From NCBI RefSeq assembly GCF_004212635.1, contig NZ_PSRT01000002.1, positions 61,942-125,941 on the forward strand: 64,000 nucleotides of DNA, read 5' to 3'. A model generated the notes under the pieces. The model saw only the letters and a program-made list of their open reading frames with translations. It had not been told where the DNA came from and made no database searches. The stretch comes from Bradyrhizobium genosp. SA-3. GTDB lineage: Bacteria > Pseudomonadota > Alphaproteobacteria > Rhizobiales > Xanthobacteraceae. A program made the translations under genes and the position numbers. Below, piece by piece: positions 34,684 to 44,308 of this stretch (position 1 is the first letter of the stretch; every line of letters begins with the position of its first letter).

Positions 34684-37600
34684 GCGGGGTCTCCAATGAG
34701 GCGGCGGCTTTGGCGCCTTGTTTCTTGTGTACCATGCTGAACACCACAGGAACAAACATCAGCGTGGCGAAGGTTGCAAAGATCAGGCCGCCGATCACGG
34801 CGCGGCCGAGCGGCGCATTCTGCTCGCCACCCTCGCCCAGCCCCAGGGCCATCGGCGCCATGCCGATGATCATGGCGAGCGCGGTCATCAGCACCGGGCG
34901 AAACCGGACGAAACCGGCTTCGAGCGCAGCGGCGACGGGATCGCCGAGCTCCGCGTAGCGTTCGCGCGCGAAGGAGATCACGAGCACGCTGTTGGCGGTG
35001 GCAACGCCCATGCACATGATGGCGCCGGTGAGCGCCGGCACCGACAGCGTCGTCTCCGTCATGAACAGCATCCAGACGATGCCGGCGAGCGCGGCCGGCA
35101 GCGCCGTGATGATCACGAACGGATCGGACCAGGACTGGAAGTTCACGACGATCAGGAAATAGATCAGCACGACGGCGCCAAGCAGGCCGAACAGCAGACC
35201 AGTAAAGGCGCTGTTCATGGTCTGCACCTGACCGAGCAGCACCACGGACGACCCCTTCGGCACCTCCTTGGCGGTGTCGGCGATCAGCTGACGGATATCG
35301 GCGGCAACCGCGCCGAGATCGCGGCCCGACGTGGTCGCAAAGATCTGCACCATCGATTGGATGTCGTATTGCGAGACCACGGCGCTCGAGGTCGAGCGCT
35401 TGATGTCGGCGATGCCGCCGAGGATCGGCGACTGCGCATTGCCGGCGGCGGTGATCGGCAGCGTCTGCAGCGCGCTGAGCGAGTCGATCTGGTATTGCGG
35501 CGTCTGCATCACGATCGAGTAGGACACGCCGTTGTCGGGGTTGAGGTAGTAGGTCGGCGCCACCTGCGAGGAGCCGGCGAGGTTGACCACGAGGCTGTTG
35601 GTGACGTCGCGCTCGGTCAGGCCGACATATTGCGCGCGGGTGCGATCGACATCGATGTTGAAGGTCGGATTGTTCGGCGACTGCTGGATGCGCGCATCGG
35701 CAACACCGGGAATTCTGCGGACCTTTGCTAGCAGATTATTGGCGTAAGCAAAATTGGCGCTGAGATTGGCGCCGCGGATCTGCAGGTCGATCGGCGCCGG
35801 GGCGCCGAAATTCAGGATCTGGCTGACGATGTCGGCCGGCAGGAATGCGAAGCTGACGCCGGGGAACAACCGCGGCAGCTGTTCACGCAGCACGCGCACA
35901 TGCTCCTCGGTCGGCTTGTGGCCTTCTTTCAGCTTGATCTGGATGTCGCCGTCCTGCGGACCGATGACGCCGGTATTGTTGTAGGTCATGTTGATGCCGG
36001 AGATCGGCATGCCGATATTGTCGGTCATGGTCTCGATCTCGCCCGGGATCAGCTTGCGGACTGCCTTCTGCACGTCGGCAAGCTGGTTGGCAGTCTCCTC
36101 GACGCGGGTACCGACCTGGGTGCGGACATGCATCAGGATGTTGCCGGCGTCGACCGCGGGAAAGAAGTTGCGCCCGAGGAACGGCACCAGCGCGAGGGAC
36201 GTGCCGACGACGCAGAGGAAGCCGATCACGAACACTGCACGGTGCGCCAGCGCGAGCCCGAGCAAACCACGATAGCCACCGCGAATGCGCTCGAACCGCG
36301 CCTCGAAGCCGCGCTGGAGCCAGACGAAGGGATTGCGCGACTTCGGCGGCCCGCCCTCGTGGTGAACATGCGCCTGCAGCAGGTAGTTCGCCATGGTCGG
36401 CACCAGCGTGCGCGACAGGATGAACGACCAGATCATCGCGAACATCACGGCTTCCGCCATCGGCACGAACAGGAAGCGCGCGACGCCGGTCAGGAAGAAC
36501 ATCGGCACGAACACGATGCAGATGCAGAGCAGCGACACGAAAGCCGGCGTCACGATCTGATTGGCGCCGTCGAGGATCGATTGCTCGACCGGCTTGCCCT
36601 GCTCCAGATGGTAGTTGATGTTCTCGATCGTGACCGTGGCGTCGTCGACGAGGATGCCGACCGCGAGCGCAAGGCCGCCGAGCGTCATGATGTTGAGCGT
36701 CTCGCCGATCGCCGACAGCATGATGATGGCCCCCAGCACCGACAGCGGGATCGAGACCGCGATGATGATGGTCGAGCGCCAGCTGCCGAGGAACAGGAGG
36801 ATCATGACGCTGGTGAGCAGCGCCGCGATCACGCCTTCGAAGGCGACGCCCTGGATCGCGCCGCGAACGAACACCGACTGATCGCCGATGAAGCCGATCT
36901 TCAGCGCGTCGGGCAGCTGGTCCTTGACGTCGATGACCTTCTGCTTGATGCCGGCGATGATATCGAGGGTCGAGGTCGCGCCCGCCTTCAGCACCATCAT
37001 CAGCACCGAGCGGTTGCCGTCGACATGGACGATGTTGGTCTGCGGCGGGTTGCCGTCGCGCACGCTCGCGACGTCACGCACATAGACCATGGCGCCGTTG
37101 ACGGTCCTGATCGGCAGATTGCCGAGCTCGTCGATCCGGAGCGGCGAGTTATTGAGCTGGATGTTGTATTCGAACTGGCCGATCTTCTGAGTGCCGACCG
37201 GCGTGATCAGATTCTGGGCGGCCAGCGCATTGGCGACGTCCTGGCCCGAGAGGCCGCGGGCCTGCAGCGCGGTCGGATCGAGGTCGATCTGGACCTGGCG
37301 CTGCTTGCCGCCGAACGGGTACGGGATCGCCGCGCCGGGCACGGTGACCAATGGCGTGCGAAGCTGATTGATGCCGATATCGGCAAGGTTCTGCTCGGTG
37401 AGGCCCTCGCCCGACAGCGCGACCTGGATGATCGGCACGGTGGAGGCGGAATAGTTCAGGATCAAGGGCGGCGTCGCGCCCGGCGGCATCTGCTTCAGCA
37501 ATGTCTGCGAGATCGCGGTGACCTGCGCATTGGCGGTGCGGATGTCGACGTTGGGCTGGAAGAAGATCTTGATGATGCCAAAGCCGTTATAGGAATTGGC

Positions 37601-37849
37601 AGTGATGTGCTCGATATCGTTGACCGTCGTCGTCAGCGCGCGCTGGAACGGCGTCGTGATGCGGCCGGACATCTGGTCGGGCGGCAGGCCTGTGTACTGC
37701 CAGACCACGCCGATCACGGGAATGCGAATGTCCGGGAAGATGTCGGTCGGGGTCCGCAGTGCCGCGAGCGGTCCGATGATCAGCAGCAGCAGCGCGAGCA
37801 CGACGAAAGTATAGGGCCGGCTCAGGGCAATACGGACCAGAGCAATCAT
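34670..37849 (-). CDS. RND efflux transporter, HAE1-type inner-membrane pump
   Basis: 1059 residues, full length for an RND pump. Helix 1 is FVVLALLLLIIGPLAAL, followed by PDIRIPVIGVVWQYTG. The central block GGLALAVGILVDDATVTIENI is TM4 with the paired Asp residues of the proton relay. The second half repeats the plan and ends with a helix cluster containing LTGAIMCMGVATANSVLVISFARE. Drives export of lipophilic compounds with proton motive force. No outer-membrane factor or TetR regulator is adjacent, so the channel is probably shared. The order pump then adaptor is the reverse of most RND operons. Confidence 0.93.
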   Translation of the reverse strand: MIALVRIALSRPYTFVVLALLLLIIGPLAALRTPTDIFPDIRIPVIGVVWQYTGLPPDQMSGRITTPFQRALTTTVNDIEHITANSYNGFGIIKIFFQPNVDIRTANAQVTAISQTLLKQMPPGATPPLILNYSASTVPIIQVALSGEGLTEQNLADIGINQLRTPLVTVPGAAIPYPFGGKQRQVQIDLDPTALQARGLSGQDVANALAAQNLITPVGTQKIGQFEYNIQLNNSPLRIDELGNLPIRTVNGAMVYVRDVASVRDGNPPQTNIVHVDGNRSVLMMVLKAGATSTLDIIAGIKQKVIDVKDQLPDALKIGFIGDQSVFVRGAIQGVAFEGVIAALLTSVMILLFLGSWRSTIIIAVSIPLSVLGAIIMLSAIGETLNIMTLGGLALAVGILVDDATVTIENINYHLEQGKPVEQSILDGANQIVTPAFVSLLCICIVFVPMFFLTGVARFLFVPMAEAVMFAMIWSFILSRTLVPTMANYLLQAHVHHEGGPPKSRNPFVWLQRGFEARFERIRGGYRGLLGLALAHRAVFVIGFLCVVGTSLALVPFLGRNFFPAVDAGNILMHVRTQVGTRVEETANQLADVQKAVRKLIPGEIETMTDNIGMPISGINMTYNNTGVIGPQDGDIQIKLKEGHKPTEEHVRVLREQLPRLFPGVSFAFLPADIVSQILNFGAPAPIDLQIRGANLSANFAYANNLLAKVRRIPGVADARIQQSPNNPTFNIDVDRTRAQYVGLTERDVTNSLVVNLAGSSQVAPTYYLNPDNGVSYSIVMQTPQYQIDSLSALQTLPITAAGNAQSPILGGIADIKRSTSSAVVSQYDIQSMVQIFATTSGRDLGAVAADIRQLIADTAKEVPKGSSVVLLGQVQTMNSAFTGLLFGLLGAVVLIYFLIVVNFQSWSDPFVIITALPAALAGIVWMLFMTETTLSVPALTGAIMCMGVATANSVLVISFARERYAELGDPVAAALEAGFVRFRPVLMTALAMIIGMAPMALGLGEGGEQNAPLGRAVIGGLIFATFATLMFVPVVFSMVHKKQGAKAAASLETPHVAH

Positions 37850-38020
37850 GCGCCAGACAATTCCAGGTCAAACGAGGATGTGGAATCCGCCCCCGGGCGA
37901 TCCCCATTTCCCCCTTTACCTGAGCACCGCCGGAAACGCTAACCTCCGGCGGCCTTCGCGCATTCACTTCCCTGCTACCGCATCTGCGAAATCTACATCG
38001 CAGCCATGCGGCCGCGTGCT

Positions 38021-39709
38021 TCACGCCGCGCGGACGTTGGTCAGAAACTTGCTGACCTCGCTCTTCAGCCGGCCCGAGTCGTTTGACAGCATCTGCGCCG
38101 CCGACAGCACCTGCGAGGAGGCCGTGCCGGTCTCGGTCGCGCCGCGCTGCACGTCGGTGATGTTGGCGGAGACCTGCTGGGTGCCCTGAGCAGCCTGCTG
38201 GAAGTTGCGGGCGATCTCCTGGGTCGCCGCGCCCTGCTCTTCGACCGCGGCTGCGATGGCCGAGGAGATCTCCGACAGACGCTCGATGGTCGAGGAGATT
38301 TCCTTGATCGCACCGACCGAGTCGTTGGTCGCCGCCTGGATGCCGGAGATCTGCTGACCGATCTCGCCGGTTGCCTTCGCCGTCTGCTCGGCGAGCGCCT
38401 TCACCTCAGAGGCGACCACCGCAAAGCCGCGGCCGGCTTCGCCGGCCCGCGCCGCCTCGATGGTCGCGTTCAGCGCCAGCAGATTGGTCTGGCCGGCGAT
38501 GGTGTTGATCAGCTCGACGACGTCGCCGATGCGCGAGGCGGCCTTGGAGAGCTCGCTGACGCGCTCGGTGGTGGCGCGCGCCTGGCCGACGGCATCGCCC
38601 GCCATCCGCGCCGATTCCTGCACCTGACGGCTGATCTCGCCGACCGACGAAGCCATCTCCTCGGTCGCCGAGGCCACCGACTGCACGTTGGTCGAGGCTT
38701 CCTCTGAGGCTCCGGCAACGGTGGTCGCCAGCCGCTGGGAGCGGTCGGCAGTCGACGTCAGTGTCGAAGCGGAGGCTTCGAGCTGGGTCGAAGCCGACGA
38801 CACGGTCTGGACGATCTCGCCGATCATGGTTTCGAATTCGCGGGTGATGTTGTCGACGCGGCGGCCGCGCTCGATCTTGGCTTCGGCGTCGGCCGCAGCG
38901 GCTTCGTCGGCGGCCTTCTTGGCGATCAGCGCCTCCTTGAATATCTGGAGCACGTCGGCCATGGCGCCGATCTCCGTCTTCTCGCCGCGATACGGGACTT
39001 CGGCCGAAAGGTCACCCTTGCCCAGCGCCTGCATCGGTTCGGTGATGGAATTGATACCGTTGGAGACGTCACGGACGAGATAGAAGCTGAGACCAATGCC
39101 GATCACGACAGCGGCGCCGAGAATGACCGAAACCAGCATGAAGGCATAGGAGTAGCTGTCCGCCGCATCCTGCGCCGCCTGCTCGCCGCCCTTGGTGTTG
39201 AGCTCGATGTCCTTGTTCAGAATCTCGTCGGCCTTGAGTCCGATCTTGTTGACCTTGACGTTGAACTCATGGGCCTCGTGCGGGACCTGGCCGGCCTCCT
39301 TGCGCGACAGCGCCATCACCTCCTGAGTACCCTTCTTGTACTCCTCCCAGACCTGCGACCACTCATTGTAGAGCGCGCGCTCCTCCGCCGAGGTGATCAT
39401 CGGCTCATACTTCTGGCGAAACTTGGTATTCGCTTCGACAACGGTCGCTAGGGTCTTTTCGTTCGTGAGCTTCCCCTCCAACGTTTCAGACAGCATGTGC
39501 TCGCGGATGACGTTGCGATAGGTGATCACGCCGGCGCGGAGATCGCCCAGCACCCGCACGCTGGGCATCCAACTCGTCGTGATGTCGACGGTGTTGGCGT
39601 TCATGGACCGCATCTTCATGACGGCGAGGAGACCCATGCCGGTCATCGCAACCAGCAGGAACGCCACGACACTGATGATCTTGGCGCGAATGGAAATGGT
39701 GGCGAGCAT
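38021..39709 (-). CDS. Methyl-accepting chemotaxis protein
   Basis: 562 residues. N-terminal helix ([21 protein letters not shown]), a periplasmic four-helix-bundle-type sensor of about 150 residues ([23 protein letters not shown]), a second helix ([18 protein letters not shown]), a HAMP domain, then a long coiled-coil signalling domain. The hairpin tip that contacts CheW and CheA reads [19 protein letters not shown]. No C-terminal receptor tether is visible. It lies 167 bases downstream of otnK on the same strand, so it could sense tetronates or related acids, but only position says so. ATG 39709. Confidence 0.93.
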   Translation of the reverse strand: MLATISIRAKIISVVAFLLVAMTGMGLLAVMKMRSMNANTVDITTSWMPSVRVLGDLRAGVITYRNVIREHMLSETLEGKLTNEKTLATVVEANTKFRQKYEPMITSAEERALYNEWSQVWEEYKKGTQEVMALSRKEAGQVPHEAHEFNVKVNKIGLKADEILNKDIELNTKGGEQAAQDAADSYSYAFMLVSVILGAAVVIGIGLSFYLVRDVSNGINSITEPMQALGKGDLSAEVPYRGEKTEIGAMADVLQIFKEALIAKKAADEAAAADAEAKIERGRRVDNITREFETMIGEIVQTVSSASTQLEASASTLTSTADRSQRLATTVAGASEEASTNVQSVASATEEMASSVGEISRQVQESARMAGDAVGQARATTERVSELSKAASRIGDVVELINTIAGQTNLLALNATIEAARAGEAGRGFAVVASEVKALAEQTAKATGEIGQQISGIQAATNDSVGAIKEISSTIERLSEISSAIAAAVEEQGAATQEIARNFQQAAQGTQQVSANITDVQRGATETGTASSQVLSAAQMLSNDSGRLKSEVSKFLTNVRAA

Positions 39710-39876
39710 AATCGGGTCTCTTTGTGCTGGAGCCGGCGCGCGTCCGGAATTACGAATCAAACAAAGGGAGCAGCGCCGACATCCCACACCAGAGCACCTG
39801 AGCGGGCGTTAACTACGACTCCGTACGAGTACGGAAGCCAGAAAGAAATGAACGGGCGACTAAGAATGCTCTGCGC

Positions 39877-41154
39877 TCAGCGCATGAGCCCAAGCGCGTC
39901 GGAGAAAAACTCCGGACCGCCAAAATTCCCGGATTTCAGAGCGAGCAACATCTCGCCTGCGTGCGCACCGACCGCACGCAGCACCGGAACGCCCGCGGCG
40001 ATTTCCACGCCCACGAGAAAGCCGGGAATGCTCAACCGGTCGACCACGGCCCCGGATGTCTCGCCGCCCGCAACGATCAGGCGCCGGACGCCGGCCTGCA
40101 CCAGGCCCTCGGCTATGTCGGCCATCGCCTGCTCGATGGCATGCCCGGCCGCGTCGCGGCCGTGACGCGCCTGAACGGCGGCAACGGCTTCCGGTGTCGC
40201 GCTCGAGGCGATCAGAACAGGGCCATCCGCCAGACGCGGCCGCGCCCAGGCCAGCGCGCGCTGCGCTTCGCCAGAGCCTGAAACGATCTGCTCGGGATCA
40301 AGATGTAACACCGGCATGACACGCTCGGCATTGGCGATCTGTTGAAGCGTCGCCTGCGAGCAACTCCCGGCCAGGCAGGCCGCTGGCCCGCCGACCGCCG
40401 CGCCAGCTTCACTGCCCGCCGCGCTCGACCGCACTTTTCCGGTCGACACCAGCGCCCGCGCCAGGCCAAGGCCGATGCCGGAGGCGCCGACCGACAGCCG
40501 ATGCTCGGCGGCAACGAGGCCGATGGTCTCGAGGTCGCGGTCGAACACGGCGTCGATGATCGCTGCACCGATGCCCTTGCCCGCGAACTCGGCCAGCCGC
40601 GCCCGCACCGCATCTGCCCCGCGCGTGACGGTGGCGAGATCGACGAGGCCGATCTGCGTCTTGCTCTGGCGCGCCAAGACGCGCACCAGGTTGGAATCCC
40701 GCATCGGGTTGAGCGGATGGTCCTTCAGCGGGCTCTCGTTCAAGGGCACGGCGCCGACGAAGAGGTTGCCCTGATAGACGGTGCGGCCGGTCTCCGGAAA
40801 GGCCGGCGTCACCAGAACGACGCCTTCGCCGCAATCGGCGCGGAGCGCGTCCATGACGGGGCCGATATTGCCGGCGTCGGTGGAATCGAAGGTCGAGCAG
40901 ATCTTGAACAGGACATGGCCGGCGCCGCGGCCGCGCAGCCACGCCTCCGCCGCACGCGAACGCGACACGGCAAGGCCCGCCTCGATCGAGCGGCTCTTCA
41001 ATGACACCACGACGGCATCGACCTCGGGCAACGCCAGATCATCGGCAGGCACGCCGATGGTCTGCACGGTGCGCAAGCCGCCGCGCGTCAACGTGTTGGC
41101 GAGGTCGGAGGCGCCGGTGTAGTCGTCGGCGATGCAGCCCAACGCAAGTGTCAC
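39877..41154 (-). CDS. otnK: 3-oxo-tetronate kinase (four-carbon acid sugar kinase, DUF1537)
   Basis: 425 residues, two-domain DUF1537 kinase. Phosphorylates 3-oxo-tetronate at C4, the third step in threonate or erythronate use. The N-domain begins LALGCIADDYTGASDLA with the substrate-contacting Asp pair, and the C-domain has LIVAGGETSGAV for ATP binding. The start is a GTG at 41154 that overlaps the stop of the isomerase gene as GTGA. Third gene of ltnD-otnI-otnK. Identification comes from family and neighbours together, and the product should feed OtnC. Confidence 0.9.
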   Translation of the reverse strand: MTLALGCIADDYTGASDLANTLTRGGLRTVQTIGVPADDLALPEVDAVVVSLKSRSIEAGLAVSRSRAAEAWLRGRGAGHVLFKICSTFDSTDAGNIGPVMDALRADCGEGVVLVTPAFPETGRTVYQGNLFVGAVPLNESPLKDHPLNPMRDSNLVRVLARQSKTQIGLVDLATVTRGADAVRARLAEFAGKGIGAAIIDAVFDRDLETIGLVAAEHRLSVGASGIGLGLARALVSTGKVRSSAAGSEAGAAVGGPAACLAGSCSQATLQQIANAERVMPVLHLDPEQIVSGSGEAQRALAWARPRLADGPVLIASSATPEAVAAVQARHGRDAAGHAIEQAMADIAEGLVQAGVRRLIVAGGETSGAVVDRLSIPGFLVGVEIAAGVPVLRAVGAHAGEMLLALKSGNFGGPEFFSDALGLMR

Positions 41155-41933
41155 GACTTCACTCCCGCATAAGGCTTGAACCAGGCGAGCCCATCGGTTG
41201 TCTTGCCGCGCGGATTGTATTCGCAGCCGACGAAGCCGGCATAGCCGAGCCGGTCGAGCTCTTCGAACAGGAACGGATAGTTCAGCTCCTCGCCGTCGGG
41301 CTCGTTGCGCGAGGGAATGCTGGCGATCTGGATGTGGCCGATGATCGGCATCATCTCGCGCAGCCGCATGGTGACGTCGCCATGGATGATCTGACAGTGA
41401 TAGATGTCGAACTGGAGCTTCAGGTTCGGAAGTCGCAATTCCTGGATCAGGTCGCGCGCGAAACCGAAATCGTTGAGGAAATAGCCGGGCACGTTGCGTG
41501 CGTTGATCGGCTCGAGCACGATATCGATGCCGTGGGGCGCGAAGAACTCGGCGGCCCACGCCACCGATTTGTAGAACGCCTCGATCGCGACGCGCTCGCC
41601 GCGGTTGGCGATGCCGGCCATCAGGTGCAGGCGCTTGACGCCGGTCGCCTTGGCATACGGCAGCGCCGTCTCCAGGCTCGCCTTGAGATCGGAGAAGCGC
41701 GCTGGCAACGCCGCAAAACCTTTCTCGCCGGCATTCCAGTCGCCCGGCGGCAGATTGAACAGCGCCTGGGTCAGCCCGTTACGCTTGAGGCGCTCGCCGA
41801 CCGCCTCGGCCGGATGCTCGTAGGGAAAGAGAAACTCGACGGCGGCGAAGCCGGCTTGCGCGGCGGCATCGAAGCGGTCGAGGAACGGCACCTCGGTGAA
41901 CATCATCGAGAGGTTGGCGGCAAAACGGGGCAT
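41151..41933 (-). CDS. otnI: 2-oxo-tetronate isomerase (hydroxypyruvate isomerase family)
   Basis: 260 residues, TIM-barrel of the xylose-isomerase-like superfamily. Starts MPRFAANLSMMFTEVPFLDRF, typical of Hyi/OtnI proteins; IVLEPINARN and FVGCEYNPRG carry the two metal-binding Glu residues and HIQIAS a third ligand position. Converts 2-oxo-tetronate to 3-oxo-tetronate. It is 16 bases downstream of ltnD and overlaps otnK by four bases. On its own it could be hydroxypyruvate isomerase; the operon decides for OtnI. Confidence 0.9.
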   Translation of the reverse strand: MPRFAANLSMMFTEVPFLDRFDAAAQAGFAAVEFLFPYEHPAEAVGERLKRNGLTQALFNLPPGDWNAGEKGFAALPARFSDLKASLETALPYAKATGVKRLHLMAGIANRGERVAIEAFYKSVAWAAEFFAPHGIDIVLEPINARNVPGYFLNDFGFARDLIQELRLPNLKLQFDIYHCQIIHGDVTMRLREMMPIIGHIQIASIPSRNEPDGEELNYPFLFEELDRLGYAGFVGCEYNPRGKTTDGLAWFKPYAGVKS

Positions 41934-41949
41934 CGGAGTCCTCTCAGTT

Positions 41950-42867
41950 CTACTTGTCGCCGGGCAGCTTGACGCCGGTGACCTGCGCATACATCCGCGC
42001 CACCGACGCGTCGTCGTCGCGGCCCATGCCGGCGGCTGATGTCATCAAGAACATCTGGAGGGCGGCGGCGGAGACCGGCACCGGGAATCTGGCGCTGCGC
42101 GCCATGTCCTGGATGATACCAAGGTCCTTCACGAAGATCTCGACCGCGCTACGCGGCGTGTAATCGCCGTCGAGCACATGCGGCATCCGGTTCTCGAACA
42201 TCCACGAATTGCCGGCAGAGGCCGTGATCACCTCGTAGACCTTGCGGATGTCGAGGCCCTGCTTGGCCGCGAACGCCATCGCTTCCGAAGCCGCGGCGAT
42301 GTGCACACCGGCGAGGAGCTGATTGATCATCTTGAAGGCCGCGCCCTGCCCTGCGGCCTCACCGAGCTCATAGAGCTTTGCGGCCATGGCGTCGAGCGCT
42401 GGCCGCGCCCTGGCAAAAGCGGCGGAGCTGCCGGAAGCGAGGATGGTCAGCTCGCCTTGCGCGGCGCGCTGCGCCCCACCGGAGATCGGAGCATCCAGAT
42501 AATGCCGTCCGGTGGCCTCCAACTGCTTGGCAAGGCGCCGCGCGATATCCGGGTCCATGGTCGCCGAGGATATGAAGACGCTGCCCTTCGGCATAGTCTC
42601 GGCGGCGCCGTCCTTGCCGAACAGGATGGCTTCGGTCTGGGCGGCGTTGACGACGACACTGACGACGATATCGGCGTCCTTGGCCGCCTCGGCCGGCGTC
42701 TTTGCACCCGCTCCGCCGTCCTTCACGAAACGCGCCACCGCATCGTCCGAGACGTCGCAGCCGGTCACGGCATGGCCGGCGCGCTTCAGCGAGGTCGCCA
42801 TGCCAAAGCCCATCGAGCCGAGCCCGATCACGGCAGTGCGCTGATTCTGTGACGTGGAGGCGGACAT
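41950..42867 (-). CDS. ltnD: L-threonate 2-dehydrogenase (beta-hydroxyacid dehydrogenase family)
   Basis: 305 residues. Rossmann motif GLGSMG at 15-20, substrate loop PISGGAQRAAQGELT near 127-141, and catalytic Lys179 in GAAFKMINQLLAG, the standard layout for 3-hydroxyisobutyrate dehydrogenase relatives. Oxidises L-threonate (or a similar tetronate) to the 2-oxo acid with NAD. First gene of the leftward operon. The ATG at 42867 leaves a 105-base divergent promoter region shared with otnC. Whether the substrate is L-threonate or another stereoisomer cannot be told from the sequence. Confidence 0.87.
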   Translation of the reverse strand: MSASTSQNQRTAVIGLGSMGFGMATSLKRAGHAVTGCDVSDDAVARFVKDGGAGAKTPAEAAKDADIVVSVVVNAAQTEAILFGKDGAAETMPKGSVFISSATMDPDIARRLAKQLEATGRHYLDAPISGGAQRAAQGELTILASGSSAAFARARPALDAMAAKLYELGEAAGQGAAFKMINQLLAGVHIAAASEAMAFAAKQGLDIRKVYEVITASAGNSWMFENRMPHVLDGDYTPRSAVEIFVKDLGIIQDMARSARFPVPVSAAALQMFLMTSAAGMGRDDDASVARMYAQVTGVKLPGDK

Positions 42868-42972
42868 GCAACTAACCCTTGCGAACGTTTCCCGGACGGC
42901 CGCCCTTTTGCGACGGCTCGGCGCACCGATAACACGGCTTGGCCGCGCTGCCAAAGCGTGAGACAAGCAGGC

Positions 42973-43647
42973 ATGACGGCCATGAACAACGAGACACGGC
43001 TGCGTGAGGATATCTGCCGCTTCGGGCGGTCGCTGTTCGAGCGCGGGCTGACGCCGGGCTCCTCCGGCAATATCAGCGTCAAGCTGGACGATGACGGCTG
43101 GCTGGTGACACCGACCAACGCCTCGCTCGGCTTCCTCGATCCGGCGCGGCTGTCGCGGCTGGATAGCCAGGGACGGCTGGTTTCGGGCGATGCGCCGACC
43201 AAGGAAGTTCCGCTCCACACCGCGCTCTACGACACGCGCGGGAGCGCGCGCGCGATCGTGCACCTGCATTCGACCCATTCGGTGGCACTCTCGATGCTGC
43301 CCGAGATCGACCCGCGCGCCGCGCTGCCGCCGATGACGGCCTATTATCTGATGAAATGCGGCGCCACCGCGCTCGTGCCCTATTACCGCCCCGGCGATCC
43401 TGCGGTGGCGGACGCAATCAAGGGACTGGCGGGGAAATATTCATCCGTGCTGCTCGCCAATCACGGCCCGGTGGTCGCCGGCGACACGCTGGAGGCCGCC
43501 GTGTTCGCGACGGAGGAGCTGGAGGAAACGGCCAAGCTGTACCTGCTGCTGCGCGGCATGAACCCGCGCTATCTGTCGCCGGAGCAGGTGGCCGATCTGG
43601 TGAAGGTGTTCGGGGTGACGCTGCCGGAGCATGGGGATGGGCATTAG
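42973..43647 (+). CDS. otnC: 3-oxo-tetronate 4-phosphate decarboxylase (class II aldolase family)
   Basis: 224 residues, class II aldolase / adducin fold. Zinc ligands are His98, His100 (VHLHSTHS) and His164 (LLANHGPV); the catalytic acid is Glu78 in TKEVPLHT. In the tetronate pathway it converts 3-oxo-tetronate 4-phosphate to dihydroxyacetone phosphate and CO2. It stands divergent from ltnD-otnI-otnK, completing the four-step route. An ATG at 42982 (MNNETRL) is an alternative start. No regulator of the pathway is adjacent. Confidence 0.9.
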   Translation: MTAMNNETRLREDICRFGRSLFERGLTPGSSGNISVKLDDDGWLVTPTNASLGFLDPARLSRLDSQGRLVSGDAPTKEVPLHTALYDTRGSARAIVHLHSTHSVALSMLPEIDPRAALPPMTAYYLMKCGATALVPYYRPGDPAVADAIKGLAGKYSSVLLANHGPVVAGDTLEAAVFATEELEETAKLYLLLRGMNPRYLSPEQVADLVKVFGVTLPEHGDGH

Positions 43648-43661
43648 CCCGGCTCTAACCC

Positions 43662-43741
43662 CGTCATTGCGAGCGTAGCGAAGCAATCCAGAATCCCTCC
43701 GCGGGAAGATTCTGGATTGCTTCGCTGCGCTCGCAATGACG
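43662..43741. repeat. Palindromic repeat (CGTCATTGCGAGCGTAGCGAAG type)
   Basis: CGTCATTGCGAGCGTAGCGA and AGCAATCCAGAATC pair with GATTCTGGATTGCT and TCGCTGCGCTCGCAATGACG, apart from one mismatch. It follows the otnC stop codon and is a likely transcript end. Confidence 0.9.
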
Positions 43742-43890
43742 GAGGATGTGGTGACGACAGTAGCCCGCATGAGCGGAGCGATATGCGGGACCAGCGGACC
43801 GGAATTGATTTGCATCACCGGGATCGCGAGCACATGATCCCCCTGTAATTGACTGAAGGAGTTGTTTCATCGATCGCTAGGAGAATTGTC

Positions 43891-44292
43891 ATGGATTTCA
43901 AAATATCCTGCGCCCTCCTCTCTGCCGCCTGCTTTATTGCCCTGCCACTTTCCGCAAACGCCCAGACGTCCGCGCGCGGCGGCGTCCCCGATCTCAAGGT
44001 CGAGGCCAATTGCAAGGCAACTCAGGAGATCGACAAGTCGCTGACCGAGCCGCAGTCCTACGAGGCCTGCATGAGCGACGAGCAAACCGCACAGCAACAG
44101 CTCGGGTCCATCTGGACGACAACGCCGGAGACAATTCGCACCCAATGCTACGCCGAGGCCTCCGCCGGTGGCATCGAAAGCTATGTCGACCTTCTCTCCT
44201 GCATCCAGATGAATGGCTTCGGGCAACCCTCGGCACCCGCGTCAACGCTGCGCGGCGCAAGCAAGAACCGGAACAAGAAGCAATCAGGATAG
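43891..44292 (+). CDS. Small secreted Cys-containing protein of unknown function
   Basis: 133 residues. Signal peptide 1-23 (ISCALLSAACFIALPLSANA). The mature part has four Cys (EANCKA, YEACMSDE, RTQCYAE, LLSCIQM), which could form two disulfides, around a helical segment AQQQLGSIWTTTPETIR. The tail is basic (SKNRNKKQSG). I recognise the pattern C-(x)n-CxxDExxAxxQL-W-C-SYVxLLxC from hypothetical proteins of Rhizobiales but know no function. Periplasmic. TAGGAGAATTGTC precedes the ATG. Convergent with livF. Confidence 0.75.
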   Translation: MDFKISCALLSAACFIALPLSANAQTSARGGVPDLKVEANCKATQEIDKSLTEPQSYEACMSDEQTAQQQLGSIWTTTPETIRTQCYAEASAGGIESYVDLLSCIQMNGFGQPSAPASTLRGASKNRNKKQSG

Positions 44293-44308
44293 GGATCGTA
44301 GCGAGCGG

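Noticed and set aside
35900..37942. Rightward open frame of 680 codons over the RND pump gene
   Set aside because: Antisense shadow of a clear RND transporter; the product is full of His, Arg and Asp with no family features.
42939..42954. TTGGC-N6-GCCAA dyad between ltnD and otnC as an operator
   Set aside because: Arms of only five bases in G+C-rich DNA occur by chance; no regulator gene is adjacent to support it.
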